Source: Myxococcales bacterium (GTDB taxonomy: Bacteria > Myxococcota > Polyangia > Nannocystales > Nannocystaceae). From it: DNA of 64,000 nt. Location of the stretch: contig JAEUJW010000067.1 in NCBI GenBank assembly GCA_016793465.1, positions 310,001 through 374,000 on the forward strand, in the 5' to 3' direction. The position numbers were made by a program, and so were the translations under genes. The number at the start of each line of letters is the position of its first letter. Within the stretch, counting starts at the first letter, position 1. Positions 25,189-35,473 of the stretch are shown piece after piece. Below the pieces are notes generated by a model. The model made no database searches and had not been told where the DNA came from. It worked only from the letters and a program-made list of their open reading frames with translations.

Positions 25189-26145
25189 TCAGCCGAGGCA
25201 CACGCCGAGCGTGGCCAGCTCGGGCGAGGGGGCGGTGCCCTCCTCGTACCAGGCCTCGCACGTGAAGCCCTGGGGGCACTCGGGGGCCTCGAGGTCGCAG
25301 GAGACCACGCAGCAGCTGGTGGCGCTGCACGTCGGGACGTTCTCGTGGGCCACGCAGACGTGGCCGGGGTCGCAGGCGTTGGCGAACTCGCACGGCGAGC
25401 CGTGGCCGCCGGCCTCGCCGCTGGCGTCGGGGAGGCAGGTCCAGGCGTCGCCGTTCGGCGCGCAGACCTGGCCCTCGTCGCAGGTCATGGGGTCGAGGAG
25501 GTCGCAGTTCGCGTCGCAGAACGACCACGTGCAGGTCTGGCAGGTCGCGCCGACGCACACGTCGTTGGCGACGGCGCACACCGGGCCGCCGCTGGTGAAG
25601 TCGCAGAACGAGAAGCACTCGCCGGTGCCGTCGTCGCCGAGGTCGAGGCAGATCGCTCCGAGCTCGCAGTCGTCGGTGCCGTCGTTGGGGTCGCCGAACA
25701 CGTCGCACGCGGCGTGCGGCGGCTGCGGGTCGGGGGCGAGCGGGACGCACTTGAACATGCCCTGGAAGATGCTGTCGGCGCCGTCGGTGAACACGCTGCA
25801 CTTCATGCCCGCGGGGCAGTCCTGCAGGCCGACGTCGCAGGGGATGAGCTCGCCGGTGGTGGTGTCGGCGGTGTCGCCGGTGCCGGGCTCGCTGGCGCTG
25901 GTCGGGTTCGGGGGCTCGCTGGTGCCGCTGGGATCGGGCGGCTCGCTGGTCGCGGCGTTGGTCTCGCTGGTCGCGGGGTTCGGCGGCTCGTCACTGCCGC
26001 CGCCGGTGGTCGGGTCGGCGGCGCTGTCGGTCGCCGGCGGCGCCGTCGCGGCGGAGGTGGACGGGTCCTCGGTGGTCTGGTCGGGCTTGCCGGGCCCGCA
26101 GGCGGTCGCCAGGGCGAGCAGTAGGAGCAGGCGAGGGGTAGGCAT
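25189..26145 (-). CDS. cysteine-rich lipoprotein
   Basis: 318 residues. Signal MPTPRLLLLLALATAC with lipobox ATAC; then about 85 residues of Ser/Thr/Pro/Glu linker containing repeated SEPPNP and SEPPDP words; then about 220 residues with some 30 cysteines in short loops (for example CDVGLQDCPAGMKC, CDEGQVCAPNGDAWTC), each an EGF-like or knot-like module. It has the look of surface-exposed disulfide-rich proteins common in Nannocystineae. First gene of the DUF1501 cluster. Confidence 0.75.
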   Translation of the reverse strand: MPTPRLLLLLALATACGPGKPDQTTEDPSTSAATAPPATDSAADPTTGGGSDEPPNPATSETNAATSEPPDPSGTSEPPNPTSASEPGTGDTADTTTGELIPCDVGLQDCPAGMKCSVFTDGADSIFQGMFKCVPLAPDPQPPHAACDVFGDPNDGTDDCELGAICLDLGDDGTGECFSFCDFTSGGPVCAVANDVCVGATCQTCTWSFCDANCDLLDPMTCDEGQVCAPNGDAWTCLPDASGEAGGHGSPCEFANACDPGHVCVAHENVPTCSATSCCVVSCDLEAPECPQGFTCEAWYEEGTAPSPELATLGVCLG

Positions 26146-26314
26146 GCGAGCACGATAGTAGAATTGGTAGGACGTGCCCAGCGCCGCGATCGGAACGCGG
26201 GCGGACCGCCCGTGGTGCGGCGACGAGAGAGGTGCTAGCGGCGGCGCGGGAGCAATTTGCTGTCAGGTCCGAATCCGGCCGGTCGTGGATCTCGGGCTGG
26301 GCTATGAACCTCGC

Positions 26315-27766
26315 ATGCGACTCGACGCCGACGCCTGCTACGCGGCGCTGTGCGCCCGGGACCGCCGGTTCGACGGGCTGTTCTTCGTCGGCGTGGCGAC
26401 CACGGGCATCTACTGCCGGCCGGTGTGCGCCGCGCGGACGCCGGGCAAGACCCGGTGCAGCTACTACGCGTCGCCGGCGGAGGCCGAGCGCGCGGGGTTC
26501 CGGGCCTGCTTCCGCTGCCGGCCCGAGCTCGCGCCGGGCGCGTGTGCGGTCGACGCCCTGCCGCGGCTGGTGGCGCAGGCGGTGGCCCGCATCGACGAGG
26601 GCTTCCTCGACGCGCACGGGGTCGACGAGCTGGCGCGCGCGCTCGGCGTGACGGGGCGGCACCTGCGGCGCGCGCTCGAGGAGCAGGTCGGGGCCTCGCC
26701 GCTCGAGCTGGCGCAGTCGCGTCGGCTGGCGCTGGCCAAGCGGCTGCTGCAGGACTCGCGGCTGGGGGTGACCGATGTGGCGTTCGCCAGCGGCTTTGGT
26801 AGTGTGCGGCGGTTCAACGCGGCGTTCCGCGAGCGGTTCGGGCGGGCGCCGACGGAGCTGCGCCGCGAGCACGCGCCGGCGGCGGAGACGCTGGCGCTGC
26901 GCCTCGACTATCGGCCGCCGCTCGAGTGGGCGACGCTGCTCGAGTTCCTGCGCGTGCGGGCGATCGCGGGGGTCGAGGCGGTGGCGGGCGACGAGTACCG
27001 GCGGGTCGTGCACCTGGCCGGAAAGACAGGTGTCGTGCGCGTGCGGCCGGACGGCGAGCGGCCGGCGCTGCGGGCCGAGCTGGCGCTCGAGCTGGCCGGC
27101 GCGGTGACGCCGCTGATCGCGGGCTTGAAGAAGTTGTTCGACCTCGACGCCGAGCCGACGGCGGTGGCGGAGCGGCTCGGGCGCGACCCGCTGCTGCGCG
27201 CGGGGCTGCGGCGGCGGCCGGGGCTGCGCGTGCCGGGCTGCGTCGATGCGTTCGAGATGGCGGCGCGCGCGGTGGTCGGGCAGCAGGTGTCGGTGAAGGC
27301 GGCGGTGACGTTGATGGGCCGGCTGGCGCAGCGGCTCGGGGCCGCGGTGAGCGGGGGCGAGGCGCTGGGGCTGACGCGGCGGTTCCCGACGGCGGCCGAG
27401 GTCGCGGCGGCGAGCGTGGACGAGCTGGCGAGCGTGGGCATGCCGCGCGCGCGGGCGACCACGCTGCGGGACGCGGCGCAGGTGTTCGCGTCGGGGCGGT
27501 TCGACAGGCTGCGGGCCGGCGACGAGGCCGACTTTATTAACGAGGTCGGGGCGATCCGCGGCATCGGCCCGTGGACGCTGGATTATTTAAAAATGCGGGC
27601 GCTGCACCTGCCGGACGCGTTTCCGGCGGGGGACCTCGGCGTGCGCAACGCGCTCGGCGGAGTGACCGCGGCCGCGGCGCTGGCCCGCGCGGAGGCGTGG
27701 CGGCCGTGGCGGGCCTATGCCGTCGTCCACCTGTGGACGGCGCTCGGAGAAGGAGAGAAGCGATGA
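26315..27766 (+). CDS. Ada-type AraC regulator fused to AlkA 3-methyladenine DNA glycosylase
   Basis: 483 residues from MRLDADACYAALCARDRRFD. Residues 1-75: Ada phosphotriester domain with zinc cysteines C34, C38, C65 and C68. About 80-190: AraC helix-turn-helix (GVDELARALGVTGRHLRRAL, VTDVAFASGFGSVRRFNAAF). About 200-483: AlkA, with helix-hairpin-helix GAIRGIGPWTLDYLKM and catalytic Asp in PAGDLGVRNAL. So one chain senses methyl phosphotriesters, activates transcription and excises alkylated bases. It overlaps the ogt-type gene by 4 bp (ATGA). Codons for DFIN and DYLKM are A/T-rich islands. Confidence 0.92.
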   Translation: MRLDADACYAALCARDRRFDGLFFVGVATTGIYCRPVCAARTPGKTRCSYYASPAEAERAGFRACFRCRPELAPGACAVDALPRLVAQAVARIDEGFLDAHGVDELARALGVTGRHLRRALEEQVGASPLELAQSRRLALAKRLLQDSRLGVTDVAFASGFGSVRRFNAAFRERFGRAPTELRREHAPAAETLALRLDYRPPLEWATLLEFLRVRAIAGVEAVAGDEYRRVVHLAGKTGVVRVRPDGERPALRAELALELAGAVTPLIAGLKKLFDLDAEPTAVAERLGRDPLLRAGLRRRPGLRVPGCVDAFEMAARAVVGQQVSVKAAVTLMGRLAQRLGAAVSGGEALGLTRRFPTAAEVAAASVDELASVGMPRARATTLRDAAQVFASGRFDRLRAGDEADFINEVGAIRGIGPWTLDYLKMRALHLPDAFPAGDLGVRNALGGVTAAAALARAEAWRPWRAYAVVHLWTALGEGEKR

Positions 27767-28281
27767 GACACGGAGCGTTCACCCTCATGCGGATGGCGTC
27801 GCCGATCGGGGCGCTCGAGCTGACCTCGGACGGCGCGGCGCTGTGCGGGATCCACATGCTCGGCCACGACCCGCCGCCGATTTTTAACGAGGTGACCGCG
27901 GGAGAGGACGCGGTGCTGCGGGCGACCGCGGCCCAGCTCGCCGAGTACTTCGCGGGCACGCGGCAGGTCTTCGACGTGCCGCTGCGCAGCGACGGCACCG
28001 AGTTCCAGCGGCGCGTGTGGGCGGGACTATTAAAGATTCCGTTCGGGGATCGCTGCAGCTACCAGGCGCTGGCGCGGGCGATCGGCGCCGACAACTCGAG
28101 CCGGGCCGTCGGCAACGCGAACCGCTGCAACCCGATCTCGATCATCGTGCCGTGCCACCGCGTGGTCGGCAGCGACGGGACGCTGACCGGCTACGCGGGC
28201 GGGCTGCCGACCAAGCAGTGGCTGCTCGAGCACGAGGCCCGGGTGGCGGCGCGGTCGGGGACGTTCGCGCTGCAGGCGTGA
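27763..28281 (+). CDS. ogt: methylated-DNA--protein-cysteine methyltransferase
   Basis: 172 residues starting in ATGA overlap with the Ada-AlkA stop. Acceptor cysteine in IIVPCHRVVGSDG, the DNA-binding helix SYQALARAIG and the asparagine hinge (SRAVGNANRCNP) are intact. It removes O6-methylguanine lesions by transferring the methyl to its own cysteine. Translation coupling with the fused regulator-glycosylase makes a compact adaptive-response operon. Codons of GLLKIP (28026-28038) include TTA and CTA. Confidence 0.92.
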   Translation: MRHGAFTLMRMASPIGALELTSDGAALCGIHMLGHDPPPIFNEVTAGEDAVLRATAAQLAEYFAGTRQVFDVPLRSDGTEFQRRVWAGLLKIPFGDRCSYQALARAIGADNSSRAVGNANRCNPISIIVPCHRVVGSDGTLTGYAGGLPTKQWLLEHEARVAARSGTFALQA

Positions 28282-28288
28282 CGTAACG

Positions 28289-28501
28289 TCAGCGCTGGGC
28301 GGGGTTGCGGGTGCACGGGACCCCGCGCGGCTGTTCGACGCCCTCGACGCTCTCCGACGCGGACCAGCCGCCGACGCAGGCGGTCACGGGGGCGCGGGCC
28401 CACTCGAGCACGACGTGGGCCGCGAACGCGAAGCAGAGCCCGAGGAACAGCTCGAACGGGGTCGGGACGCGCAGTCTTCGGATCCAGGCGGGCGCAGGCA
28501 T
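28289..28501 (-). CDS. small single-span membrane protein
   Basis: 70 residues, MPAPAWIRRLRVPTPFELFL, then one hydrophobic helix (FLGLCFAFAAHVVLEWA), then a Cys/Ser-containing tail. It is 67 bp downstream of the tolC-like gene on the same strand and could be the last gene of the efflux operon. It converges with ogt, 7 bp away. No known family. Confidence 0.5.
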   Translation of the reverse strand: MPAPAWIRRLRVPTPFELFLGLCFAFAAHVVLEWARAPVTACVGGWSASESVEGVEQPRGVPCTRNPAQR

Positions 28502-28568
28502 GGGACGTTCGACGGCTTGGACCGCGGCGACCCGGGGGGTTCCAAGCGGGTCGCGGGGGTCCGAGAAG

Positions 28569-30140
28569 TTATTTGCCGGCGGCCCTGGTCTTGTCGAGCC
28601 GACCGGTCGCGTAGAGCAGGCGGGCGTTGGCGGCGCGCAGGTCGATGTGGGCGTTGACGGCCATCAGACTGGCCTGCACCTGCTGGCCCTCGGCGTCGAT
28701 GATCTCGTTGGTGGTGGCGGCGCCGGCCGCGTACGACTCGCTGGCCACGCGGTAGGCCTCGGCGGACGAGGCCAGGGCCTTGGTGTTGAGCTCGATGGCG
28801 GCGAGGGCCCGGACGCGGTCGCCGTAGGCCTGGGCGACCTCCATGGCGATGCCGCGGCGCATGAGCTCGAGCTGGTGGAACAGCTCGCGCTTGTCGCTCT
28901 TCTGCTCGCGCACGCGGGCCTTGGTCATGAGGGTCTGGTTGATGGTGTAGCTGAGGCTGAAGCCGGCCGACCACGAGGCGCGCCAGACCGACTGCAGGGG
29001 GAAGAACCGCTGGTTGGGGTTGGCGTAGGTGGCCTCGGCGAAGGCGTCGAGGCGGGGGTAGTAGCCGGCGCGGGTGGCCCGGATGCCCATCTCGGTGCCG
29101 ACGATCGCGCTCTCGAGCGAGCGGACCTCGAGGCGGTTCTGCTGGGCCTCGCTGATCAGCTTGTCGACGTCGGGGAGGGTGCCGATGTCGCGGGGCCTGG
29201 CGAGCACGTCCTCGCCGATGGTGTACTCGCGGAACTCCTCGTTCATCATCACCGACAGCGACTGCGCGAGCACGTTGCGGAAGGCGGTGGCCTCGACGAT
29301 CGCGGCCTGCTGCGAGGACACCAGCGCGTCGACGCGGAGCACGTCGGAGCGGGTGGCGGCGCCGGCCTCGAACAGGTTCTGGACGTCGATGAGGCGGGCC
29401 TGCGTGCGGGCGAGGGCGTCCTCGAGCACGGTGAGCGCGGCGATCGCCCGCACCCAGTTGTAGTAGGTGAGGCGGGCGTCGGTCTGGACCTTCAGGCGCT
29501 CGGCGTCGCGGGCGGCCTCGGCCGACTCGCGGGCGGCCTTGGTGCCCCGCTTGGCCGGGGTCAGCGAGAGGATGTAGTCGGACAGCGGGATCGAGAGCTG
29601 GGCCTGCAGCGACCAGGAGTTGAGGGGGACGGCGATCTGCAGCGGTGGGGTGACGCCGATCGGGACGCCGCCGGGGTCGAGCACGCACTGCGGACCGGTG
29701 GGCATGGTCGCGTCGCAGGGGCCGACGACGACCGGCTGGAACTGGGAGCCGCCGCCGGGCCCGTTCTGGGCGGCGACGAACGAGCCGCCGGAGCCGAAGT
29801 TGATCGCGGCCTTCGACAGGCGGGTGTAGCCGGCCTTGCCGCCGATCTGCGGCAGGAACTGGATGATGGTCTGGTCGACGCGGGAGGCGGCGCGTTCGAT
29901 GGCGGCGTCCTTGATCGCCACCGACGGCGCGACCGCGAGGGCGCGCTCGGCGACGGCGTCGGCGGTCAAGCCCCCGGACGTGGGGGCGAGGCCGCGTTTG
30001 AGCGTGTCGGCGAGCGCGACCGGCTGCGGGGCGCCGGCGGCGGGCGGGTTGGCGGACGTGACGACCGGCGGGGGCGGAGCGGGGGCGGACGGTGCCGGTG
30101 CCGCGGCCACGGCCGCAGCGATGAGCAGAGACAGGGACAT
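28569..30140 (-). CDS. TolC-family outer membrane efflux protein
   Basis: 523 residues from MSLSLLIAAAVAAAPAPSAP, a signal peptide followed by a Pro-rich spacer. Two long helical repeats typical of TolC/OEP are visible (ESAEAARDAERLKVQTDARL, TYYNWVRAIAALTVLEDALA, and GRVREQ-like second half with KARVREQKSDKRELFHQLEL). It forms the outer membrane duct for the adjacent RND pump; the gap to the rnd stop is 35 bp. Confidence 0.88.
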   Translation of the reverse strand: MSLSLLIAAAVAAAPAPSAPAPPPPVVTSANPPAAGAPQPVALADTLKRGLAPTSGGLTADAVAERALAVAPSVAIKDAAIERAASRVDQTIIQFLPQIGGKAGYTRLSKAAINFGSGGSFVAAQNGPGGGSQFQPVVVGPCDATMPTGPQCVLDPGGVPIGVTPPLQIAVPLNSWSLQAQLSIPLSDYILSLTPAKRGTKAARESAEAARDAERLKVQTDARLTYYNWVRAIAALTVLEDALARTQARLIDVQNLFEAGAATRSDVLRVDALVSSQQAAIVEATAFRNVLAQSLSVMMNEEFREYTIGEDVLARPRDIGTLPDVDKLISEAQQNRLEVRSLESAIVGTEMGIRATRAGYYPRLDAFAEATYANPNQRFFPLQSVWRASWSAGFSLSYTINQTLMTKARVREQKSDKRELFHQLELMRRGIAMEVAQAYGDRVRALAAIELNTKALASSAEAYRVASESYAAGAATTNEIIDAEGQQVQASLMAVNAHIDLRAANARLLYATGRLDKTRAAGK

Positions 30141-30175
30141 GGCTTTACACCTCGGCGAAGATCGGCGAGAGCGGC

Positions 30176-33100
30176 TTATTCGGCGTCGGTCGACGGCTTG
30201 ACGGGCGTGGTCGGGATCGCGGCGGAGGGGTCCGACTCGATGGCGAACTCGTCGTCCTCGACGACCACCTGGACATTGGCGGTGCGGCGGACCGGGCGGA
30301 CCGGGACCCCGGGGACCGTGTGGTGGGCGGCCTGGGCCGACGCGAGCACGTGCGACGGCGGGGCGGCGTGGGTCGGGACGGCGGGGCCGGCGGGCAGCGG
30401 GTCGTCGAGCGACTCCCTGGGCTGGGTCGGGTCGATGCCGAAGAACTTGCGAGAGATCCAGTTCATCGAGCGGCTGGTGGTCAGGCGGTCGAACAGCAGG
30501 TACGAGACCGGGACGACCACGAGCGTGAGCACCGTCGAGGTGATCATGCCGCCGATGACGATGACGGCCATCGGCGCGCGGGCCTCGCCGCCCTCGCCGA
30601 GCGCGAGGGCGACGGGGACCATGCCGAAGATCGTCGCGGCCGCGGTCATGACGATCGGGCGCAGGCGGATGCGGCCGGCCTTGACGAGGGCCTCGGTGAT
30701 GACGGCGCCCTGCTCGCGCTCGCCGTTGGTGAAGTCGACCAGGAGGATCGCGGTCTTGGTCACCAGGCCCATCAGCATGATGAGGCCGATGAACGAGAAG
30801 ATGTTGAGGGTCATGCCGGCGAGGTAGATGCCGCCGAAGGCGCCGACGACCGAGAGGGGCAGCGAGATCATGATGGTGATCGGCTGGATCAGGCTGTCGA
30901 ACTGGGCCGCGAGGATCATGTAGACGAGCACGACGGCGAGGCCGAGGGCCAGCAGCATGGCCTTGAACGAGTCGATCATGATCTCCGCGTCGCCCATGAA
31001 GCTGGTCGTCAGGTGCGGCGGGACGATGCGCGCGGCCATCTCCGTGACCATCTCCTGGGCCTCGCCGAGGGTGCCCTCGCGCAGCTCGGCGAGCACGATG
31101 ACCTGGCGCAGGCGGTTCTGGCGCTCGATCTCGCTGGGGCCCTCGCCGCGGCCGACGCGGACCACGCTGGCGAGGTCGACGAGCTGGCCGTTGCCGGCGC
31201 GGACCTTGAGGTTGCTGAGGCCCTCGAAGGTGGCGCGCTGGTCCTGCGGGAGCTGCAGGATCACGTCGTAGATGTCCGAGCCCTCCTTCAGGTCGGAGAT
31301 GGTGTCGCCGGCCATGAGCGAGCGGATCGTGCGGGCGACCGCGGCGACCGGGATGCCGAGGTCGGCGGCCTTGTTGCGGTCGACCTCGATGGCGACCTCG
31401 GGCTTGCCGCCGCGGTAGGTGAGGTCGAGGTCGACGAACTTGCCGGTCGCGGCCATCTCGTCGCGCAGGGCGGTGGCGGCCCTGGTGACCTCGGCGAGGT
31501 CGGTGCCGCGGATCGAGTACTGGATGGCCTGCGAGCGGAAGCCGCCCTCGCCGCCCATGGGGTTGACCTCCTCGACGGTGATGTTGATGCCGGGCATGTT
31601 GGCCAGGCGGTCGCGGACCCAGTTCATGGCCTCGTTCTGCGAGAACGTGCGCTCCTTGCGGCCGGAGATGTTGATCTGGATCTTGGCCTTGTTGACCTGG
31701 TTCTGCGACGCGGCGCCGCCGATGGTCGAGAAGGTGCCCTTGGCCTCGGGGAGGTTCTGGCGCAGGTCGGCGGCGATCGCCTCGGTGGTGGCGACGGTGG
31801 CCTCGAGGCCGGTGCCGGTCGGGAGCTCGACGTTGACGTAGAACATCGAGCGGTCCTCGGGGGTGATGAACTCGGCGGGCACGCGGGTCACCAGGGCGAC
31901 GGCGCCGACGAGGCTCATGACCGCGAGCAGCACGGTGGTCCACGGCCAGCGCAGGGCCCAGCGCAGGATGGCGGCGTAGACGTCCTCGATCCAGCCGAAC
32001 AGGCGGTTGAAGCCGCGGGCGAACCACCCGGCCTGGTGGCCGTGCTGCTGCATCCTCATCAGGCGCGACGACAGCATCGGCGTGAGGGTGAAGGACACCA
32101 GCATCGACAGCAGCACCGCGGCCGAGACCGTGAGGCCGAACTGGAAGAAGAACCGGCCGATGATGCCCTCCATGAAGGCGACGGGCACGAACACGGCGAC
32201 GATCGAGAAGGTCGTGGCGATGACGGCGAGGCCGATCTCGGAGGTGGCGTCGAGGGCGGCGCGCATGCGCGGCTTGCCCATCTCGATGTGGCGGTAGATG
32301 TTCTCGATGACGACGATGGCGTCGTCGACGAGGATGCCGATCGACAGCGAGAGCGCCAGCATCGAGATGTTGTTGAAGGTGAAGCCCATCCACGCCATGA
32401 AGGCGAAGGTCGCGACGATCGACGTGGGGATGGCCAGGGCGGCGATGAAGGTCGCGCGCAGGTCGTGGAGGAACACCAGGATGATGATGATCGTCAGGAT
32501 CGCGCCGAGGACGAGGTCGAACTGCACGTCGTGGATGGCGTGCTCGGCGAACACCGAGTTGTCGGTGGGGATCGAGTAGGTGATGCCGCGCTTCTCGAGC
32601 TGGGGGGACAGCCTCTCCAGCTCGGCGCGGATGTCCTTGGCCAGCGAGACCACGTTGGCGCCGGACTGCTTGCGGACGATCAGCGCGAGGGCCGACTTGC
32701 CGTCGAGGAACGAGGCGGAGCGGGCCTCCTCGGTGTCGTCGACGACGGTGGCGACGTCCTTGATGCGGATGGCGGCGCCGCCCATGCCGCGGATCACGAT
32801 CTCGCCGATCTCCTCGGCGGACTTGACCTCGCCCTTGGTCTTGATGGTGAGCTCGGTGCCGCCGGTGGGGATGTAGCCGGCGGGCAGCTCGATGTTGTTG
32901 GCCTGGATGGCCCCGGTGACGTCGTCGACGGTGAGGCCGAAGCCGGTCATGCGGGCGGGGTCGACGAGCACCTGGATCTCGCGCTCGCGGCCGCCGACGA
33001 GGTCGACGCTGCCGACGCCGGCGACCTGCTGGATGGCCTGCTTGACCTCGTCCTTGGCGATCTTGGTGAGGTCGCGGATCGGCATGTCGCCGCCGAGGGC

Positions 33101-33523
33101 GATCGACAGCACGGGCGAGGCGCCGGGGTCGAACTTGGCGACGACCGGCGGGTCGATGCCGCGGGGCAGGTCGCGCTCGATGTTGGAGACCTTGTCGCGG
33201 ACGTCCTGGAGCGCCTGGTTGCCGTCGACCTCGAGCTCGAACTCGAGGATGACGTTGCTGACGCTCTCGAGGTTGCGCGAGGTCATGCGCTTGACGCCGC
33301 TGATCGACTGCAGCGCCTCCTCGATGGGGTCGGCGACCTTGGTCTCCATGGTCTCCGGGTCGGCGCCCGGGTAGATCACGGTGGTCGTGACGATGGGGAA
33401 GTCGACGCTGGGGAACAGCTCCACGCCGATGCGCGGGAGGCTGTAGAACCCGAACACCATGAGCGCGGCGATCATCATCGCCGCGAACACGGACCTGCGG
33501 ATCGATACCTCTGCGAGTTTCAC
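30176..33523 (-). CDS. RND multidrug efflux transporter (HAE1/AcrB type)
   Basis: 1115 residues. First helix [20 protein letters not shown], then [20 protein letters not shown] and the docking/pore domains; second half repeats the architecture from about residue 540. The proton relay region is [17 protein letters not shown] in TM4 and the [14 protein letters not shown] segment in TM10. An unusual 80-residue cytoplasmic tail, Pro/Val-rich, follows the last helix. It starts in ATGA overlap with the adaptor gene. Confidence 0.93.
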   Translation of the reverse strand: MKLAEVSIRRSVFAAMMIAALMVFGFYSLPRIGVELFPSVDFPIVTTTVIYPGADPETMETKVADPIEEALQSISGVKRMTSRNLESVSNVILEFELEVDGNQALQDVRDKVSNIERDLPRGIDPPVVAKFDPGASPVLSIALGGDMPIRDLTKIAKDEVKQAIQQVAGVGSVDLVGGREREIQVLVDPARMTGFGLTVDDVTGAIQANNIELPAGYIPTGGTELTIKTKGEVKSAEEIGEIVIRGMGGAAIRIKDVATVVDDTEEARSASFLDGKSALALIVRKQSGANVVSLAKDIRAELERLSPQLEKRGITYSIPTDNSVFAEHAIHDVQFDLVLGAILTIIIILVFLHDLRATFIAALAIPTSIVATFAFMAWMGFTFNNISMLALSLSIGILVDDAIVVIENIYRHIEMGKPRMRAALDATSEIGLAVIATTFSIVAVFVPVAFMEGIIGRFFFQFGLTVSAAVLLSMLVSFTLTPMLSSRLMRMQQHGHQAGWFARGFNRLFGWIEDVYAAILRWALRWPWTTVLLAVMSLVGAVALVTRVPAEFITPEDRSMFYVNVELPTGTGLEATVATTEAIAADLRQNLPEAKGTFSTIGGAASQNQVNKAKIQINISGRKERTFSQNEAMNWVRDRLANMPGINITVEEVNPMGGEGGFRSQAIQYSIRGTDLAEVTRAATALRDEMAATGKFVDLDLTYRGGKPEVAIEVDRNKAADLGIPVAAVARTIRSLMAGDTISDLKEGSDIYDVILQLPQDQRATFEGLSNLKVRAGNGQLVDLASVVRVGRGEGPSEIERQNRLRQVIVLAELREGTLGEAQEMVTEMAARIVPPHLTTSFMGDAEIMIDSFKAMLLALGLAVVLVYMILAAQFDSLIQPITIMISLPLSVVGAFGGIYLAGMTLNIFSFIGLIMLMGLVTKTAILLVDFTNGEREQGAVITEALVKAGRIRLRPIVMTAAATIFGMVPVALALGEGGEARAPMAVIVIGGMITSTVLTLVVVPVSYLLFDRLTTSRSMNWISRKFFGIDPTQPRESLDDPLPAGPAVPTHAAPPSHVLASAQAAHHTVPGVPVRPVRRTANVQVVVEDDEFAIESDPSAAIPTTPVKPSTDAE

Positions 33524-34512
33524 GGCTGATCCTTCTTCGCGGCGGTCTTGGCGGGCTTCTTGGCGTCAGGGGCGGTGGCGGTGGCGTCGGCCGGGGGCGG
33601 GGCGTCCTTGTAGACGTCCGAGGCCTTGGGCGGTCCGAGCTCGACCTCGACGTACATGCCGGGGCGGAGGTTGAAGTCCTTGTTCTCGAGGTCGGCGACG
33701 ATCTCGATGGTGCGGGTCGCGGCGTCGACGGTCGGCTGGATGCGGACGATCTTGGCCGGGCGGACCACGTCGACGGCGGTGAAGTGCACGGTGATCCAGT
33801 CGCCCTCGTGGATCTTGGTCAGGGCCGTCTCGGGGATGCGGGTGCGGACCTCGAGGGTTGACTGGTCCTGGACGACGACGACCGGGGTCGGCGGCATCAT
33901 GGTCACGGTCTCGCCGACGCTCTTCAGCTTCCTGGTGACGATGCCGTCGATCGGCGAGACGACCGACGAGTCGGTGTTGCCGCGCTTGGCCATCGACACG
34001 CCGACCTCGGCCTGGCTGACCGCGTTGCTGGCCGAGTTGAACTGGGCCTCGGCGCGCTCGAGCACGGCGGCGGAGATGGTGCCCTTGGCGGCCAGCTGCT
34101 TCTGGCGCTCGAGCTCTCGCTCGGCGTTGTCGCGGGCGATGCGGGCGCCGGCGAGGGCGGTGTCGGCCTGGGCCACGTTGAGCTGGATCGACTGGGTGCT
34201 CAGGCGGAACATCAGCTGGCCCTTCTTGACCTTGTCGCCCTCGTTGACGAGCACGGCGGACAGGGTGCCGCTCATCTTGGGGCCGAGCTCGGCGCTGTGC
34301 TTGGGCAGGGCGGTGGCGACGTAGCGGCCGGCGAGGGCGGCGAGCGCGGACGGCACGCCCTTCTCGTCGGTGGTCTTGGTCGGGGGTCCGGGGATGGCCG
34401 GGGCCGAGGCGCCGCTCTTCGCGGGCGGGAGGCCCGGCTTGGACGCTTCGCTGCTCGAGCAGGCGGCGGCGAGGAGGAGGGCGGTGAGGAGGGTGAGTCG
34501 TGCCGTGGTCAT
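33520..34512 (-). CDS. RND efflux periplasmic adaptor (membrane fusion protein)
   Basis: 330 residues from MTTARLTLLTALLLAAACSS, a lipoprotein signal. Lipoyl-like halves (SAVLVNEGDKVKKGQLMFRL and SVVSPIDGIVTRKLKSVGE) flank a helical hairpin (about 110-185), then beta-barrel and membrane-proximal domains. A Lys/Ala/Pro-rich tail ends it. It links the pump to the TolC-like duct. Both ends overlap neighbours by 4 bp. Confidence 0.9.
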   Translation of the reverse strand: MTTARLTLLTALLLAAACSSSEASKPGLPPAKSGASAPAIPGPPTKTTDEKGVPSALAALAGRYVATALPKHSAELGPKMSGTLSAVLVNEGDKVKKGQLMFRLSTQSIQLNVAQADTALAGARIARDNAERELERQKQLAAKGTISAAVLERAEAQFNSASNAVSQAEVGVSMAKRGNTDSSVVSPIDGIVTRKLKSVGETVTMMPPTPVVVVQDQSTLEVRTRIPETALTKIHEGDWITVHFTAVDVVRPAKIVRIQPTVDAATRTIEIVADLENKDFNLRPGMYVEVELGPPKASDVYKDAPPPADATATAPDAKKPAKTAAKKDQP

Positions 34513-35168
34513 GGTCGTGCGCCCCGGAGGAACAAGTCGAGGATCTGGTCGGCGTGGTCGACGAGGCCGGGGGGGCAGCCGCGGCGGATCCACGCGAAGA
34601 CGGTGCTGTCACACATGCCGCTGAGGATGTCGGCGAGGAAGTTGGGCTCGAGCTCGCGGCGGACCTGGCCGCGCTCGATGGCCTCGCGCAGGGTCGCGGC
34701 GCTGAGCTCGAGGTATTTGCTGTGGTTGGCCGCGTGGTCGTCGTCGATGACGCGCTTCTGGGCGTAGTCGGTGAAGCCGCCGACGCGGATGAAGCCGGCG
34801 AACAAGAGGCCGTGGTCCTCGACCCACTGGAACACGCCGCGCAGGCGCAGGCGGATGCGCTCGCACGGGTCCTCGACGTGCGCGTGGGTCTGGACCATGG
34901 CGTCGAGCTGCTCGCGGCCGCGGACGATGATCGAGGCGAAGATCTCGTCCTTGTTGGTGAAGTAGTTGTAGAGCGTGCCCGCGGCGACGCCGGCCTCGGC
35001 GGCCACGTCGGCCATCTTGGCGTCGCGGAAGCCGAGTCGGCCGAACACTCGCTCGGCCGCCGCGAGGATCGCCTCGCGATAGGCGGCGCGGGTCTCGCTG
35101 CGCACGGCCTCACGCACGCTCGGTTTCTCCGGGCGCGTGCGCTTGCGGGACGACGATGCGGTGGACAC
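34509..35168 (-). CDS. TetR-family repressor of the efflux operon
   Basis: 219 residues with a GTG start at 35168. HTH at about residues 30-75 (ILAAAERVFGRLGFRDAKMA, VAAGTLYNYFTNKDEIF). The ligand domain is all-helical. First gene of tetR-mfp-rnd-tolC, with its stop overlapping the adaptor start (ATGA), so it very probably represses its own operon. Three palindromes lie just upstream. Confidence 0.92.
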   Translation of the reverse strand: MSTASSSRKRTRPEKPSVREAVRSETRAAYREAILAAAERVFGRLGFRDAKMADVAAEAGVAAGTLYNYFTNKDEIFASIIVRGREQLDAMVQTHAHVEDPCERIRLRLRGVFQWVEDHGLLFAGFIRVGGFTDYAQKRVIDDDHAANHSKYLELSAATLREAIERGQVRRELEPNFLADILSGMCDSTVFAWIRRGCPPGLVDHADQILDLFLRGARP

Positions 35169-35174
35169 GACCGG

Positions 35175-35335
35175 GGTTCACTGCGCTGAACCGAGATTCA
35201 TGTCAAGACGCGGATCCTCACAGGTCATATTTAATAAATAAAAACATGTATTTATAAACATGTTTTGACACCGACGAAACTGGCCGGTGAATCGCCTCCC
35301 CGAGGCGTTGATTCATGAGCTTGAACCATGGTTCA
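35175..35335 (-). promoter_or_regulatory. palindrome-rich control region of the efflux operon
   Basis: Four inverted repeats stand upstream of tetR. GGTTCA-N6-TGAACC at 35175-35192; AAAACATGT-N8-ACATGTTTT at 35241-35266 inside a very AT-rich stretch; TGAATC..GATTCA enclosing GCCTC-CCC-GAGGC at about 35287-35315; TGAACCATGGTTCA at 35322-35335. The AACATGT palindrome has the size and position of a TetR operator. The TGAACC palindromes may bind a second factor. A TTGACA lies at 35206-35201. Confidence 0.6.
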
Positions 35336-35420
35336 CGATTCTACGAGCGAAAATGCGTGGTCTGGCTCCAGCGTCGGTGTCGCATTCGTGCGATCGACGA
35401 GGGCGAGGCGGACGCGCGAA

Positions 35421-35449
35421 GGGCCGCCGCAGCGCTGCTGCGACGGCCC
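35421..35449 (-). terminator. hairpin after the flotillin operon
   Basis: A 12-bp stem (one G-T pair) with a 5-base loop begins 25 bases after the second flotillin stop on the minus strand. There is no U-run. The rest of 35169-35473 holds the efflux control region and no gene. Confidence 0.5.
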
Positions 35450-35473
35450 CGTGACGACGCGGCGGAGGGCCGC

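Noticed and set aside
30320..33529. 1069-codon plus-strand frame opposite the RND pump
   Set aside because: Low-complexity Gly/Asp/Glu/His translation with no domain, exactly mirroring the well-supported transporter.
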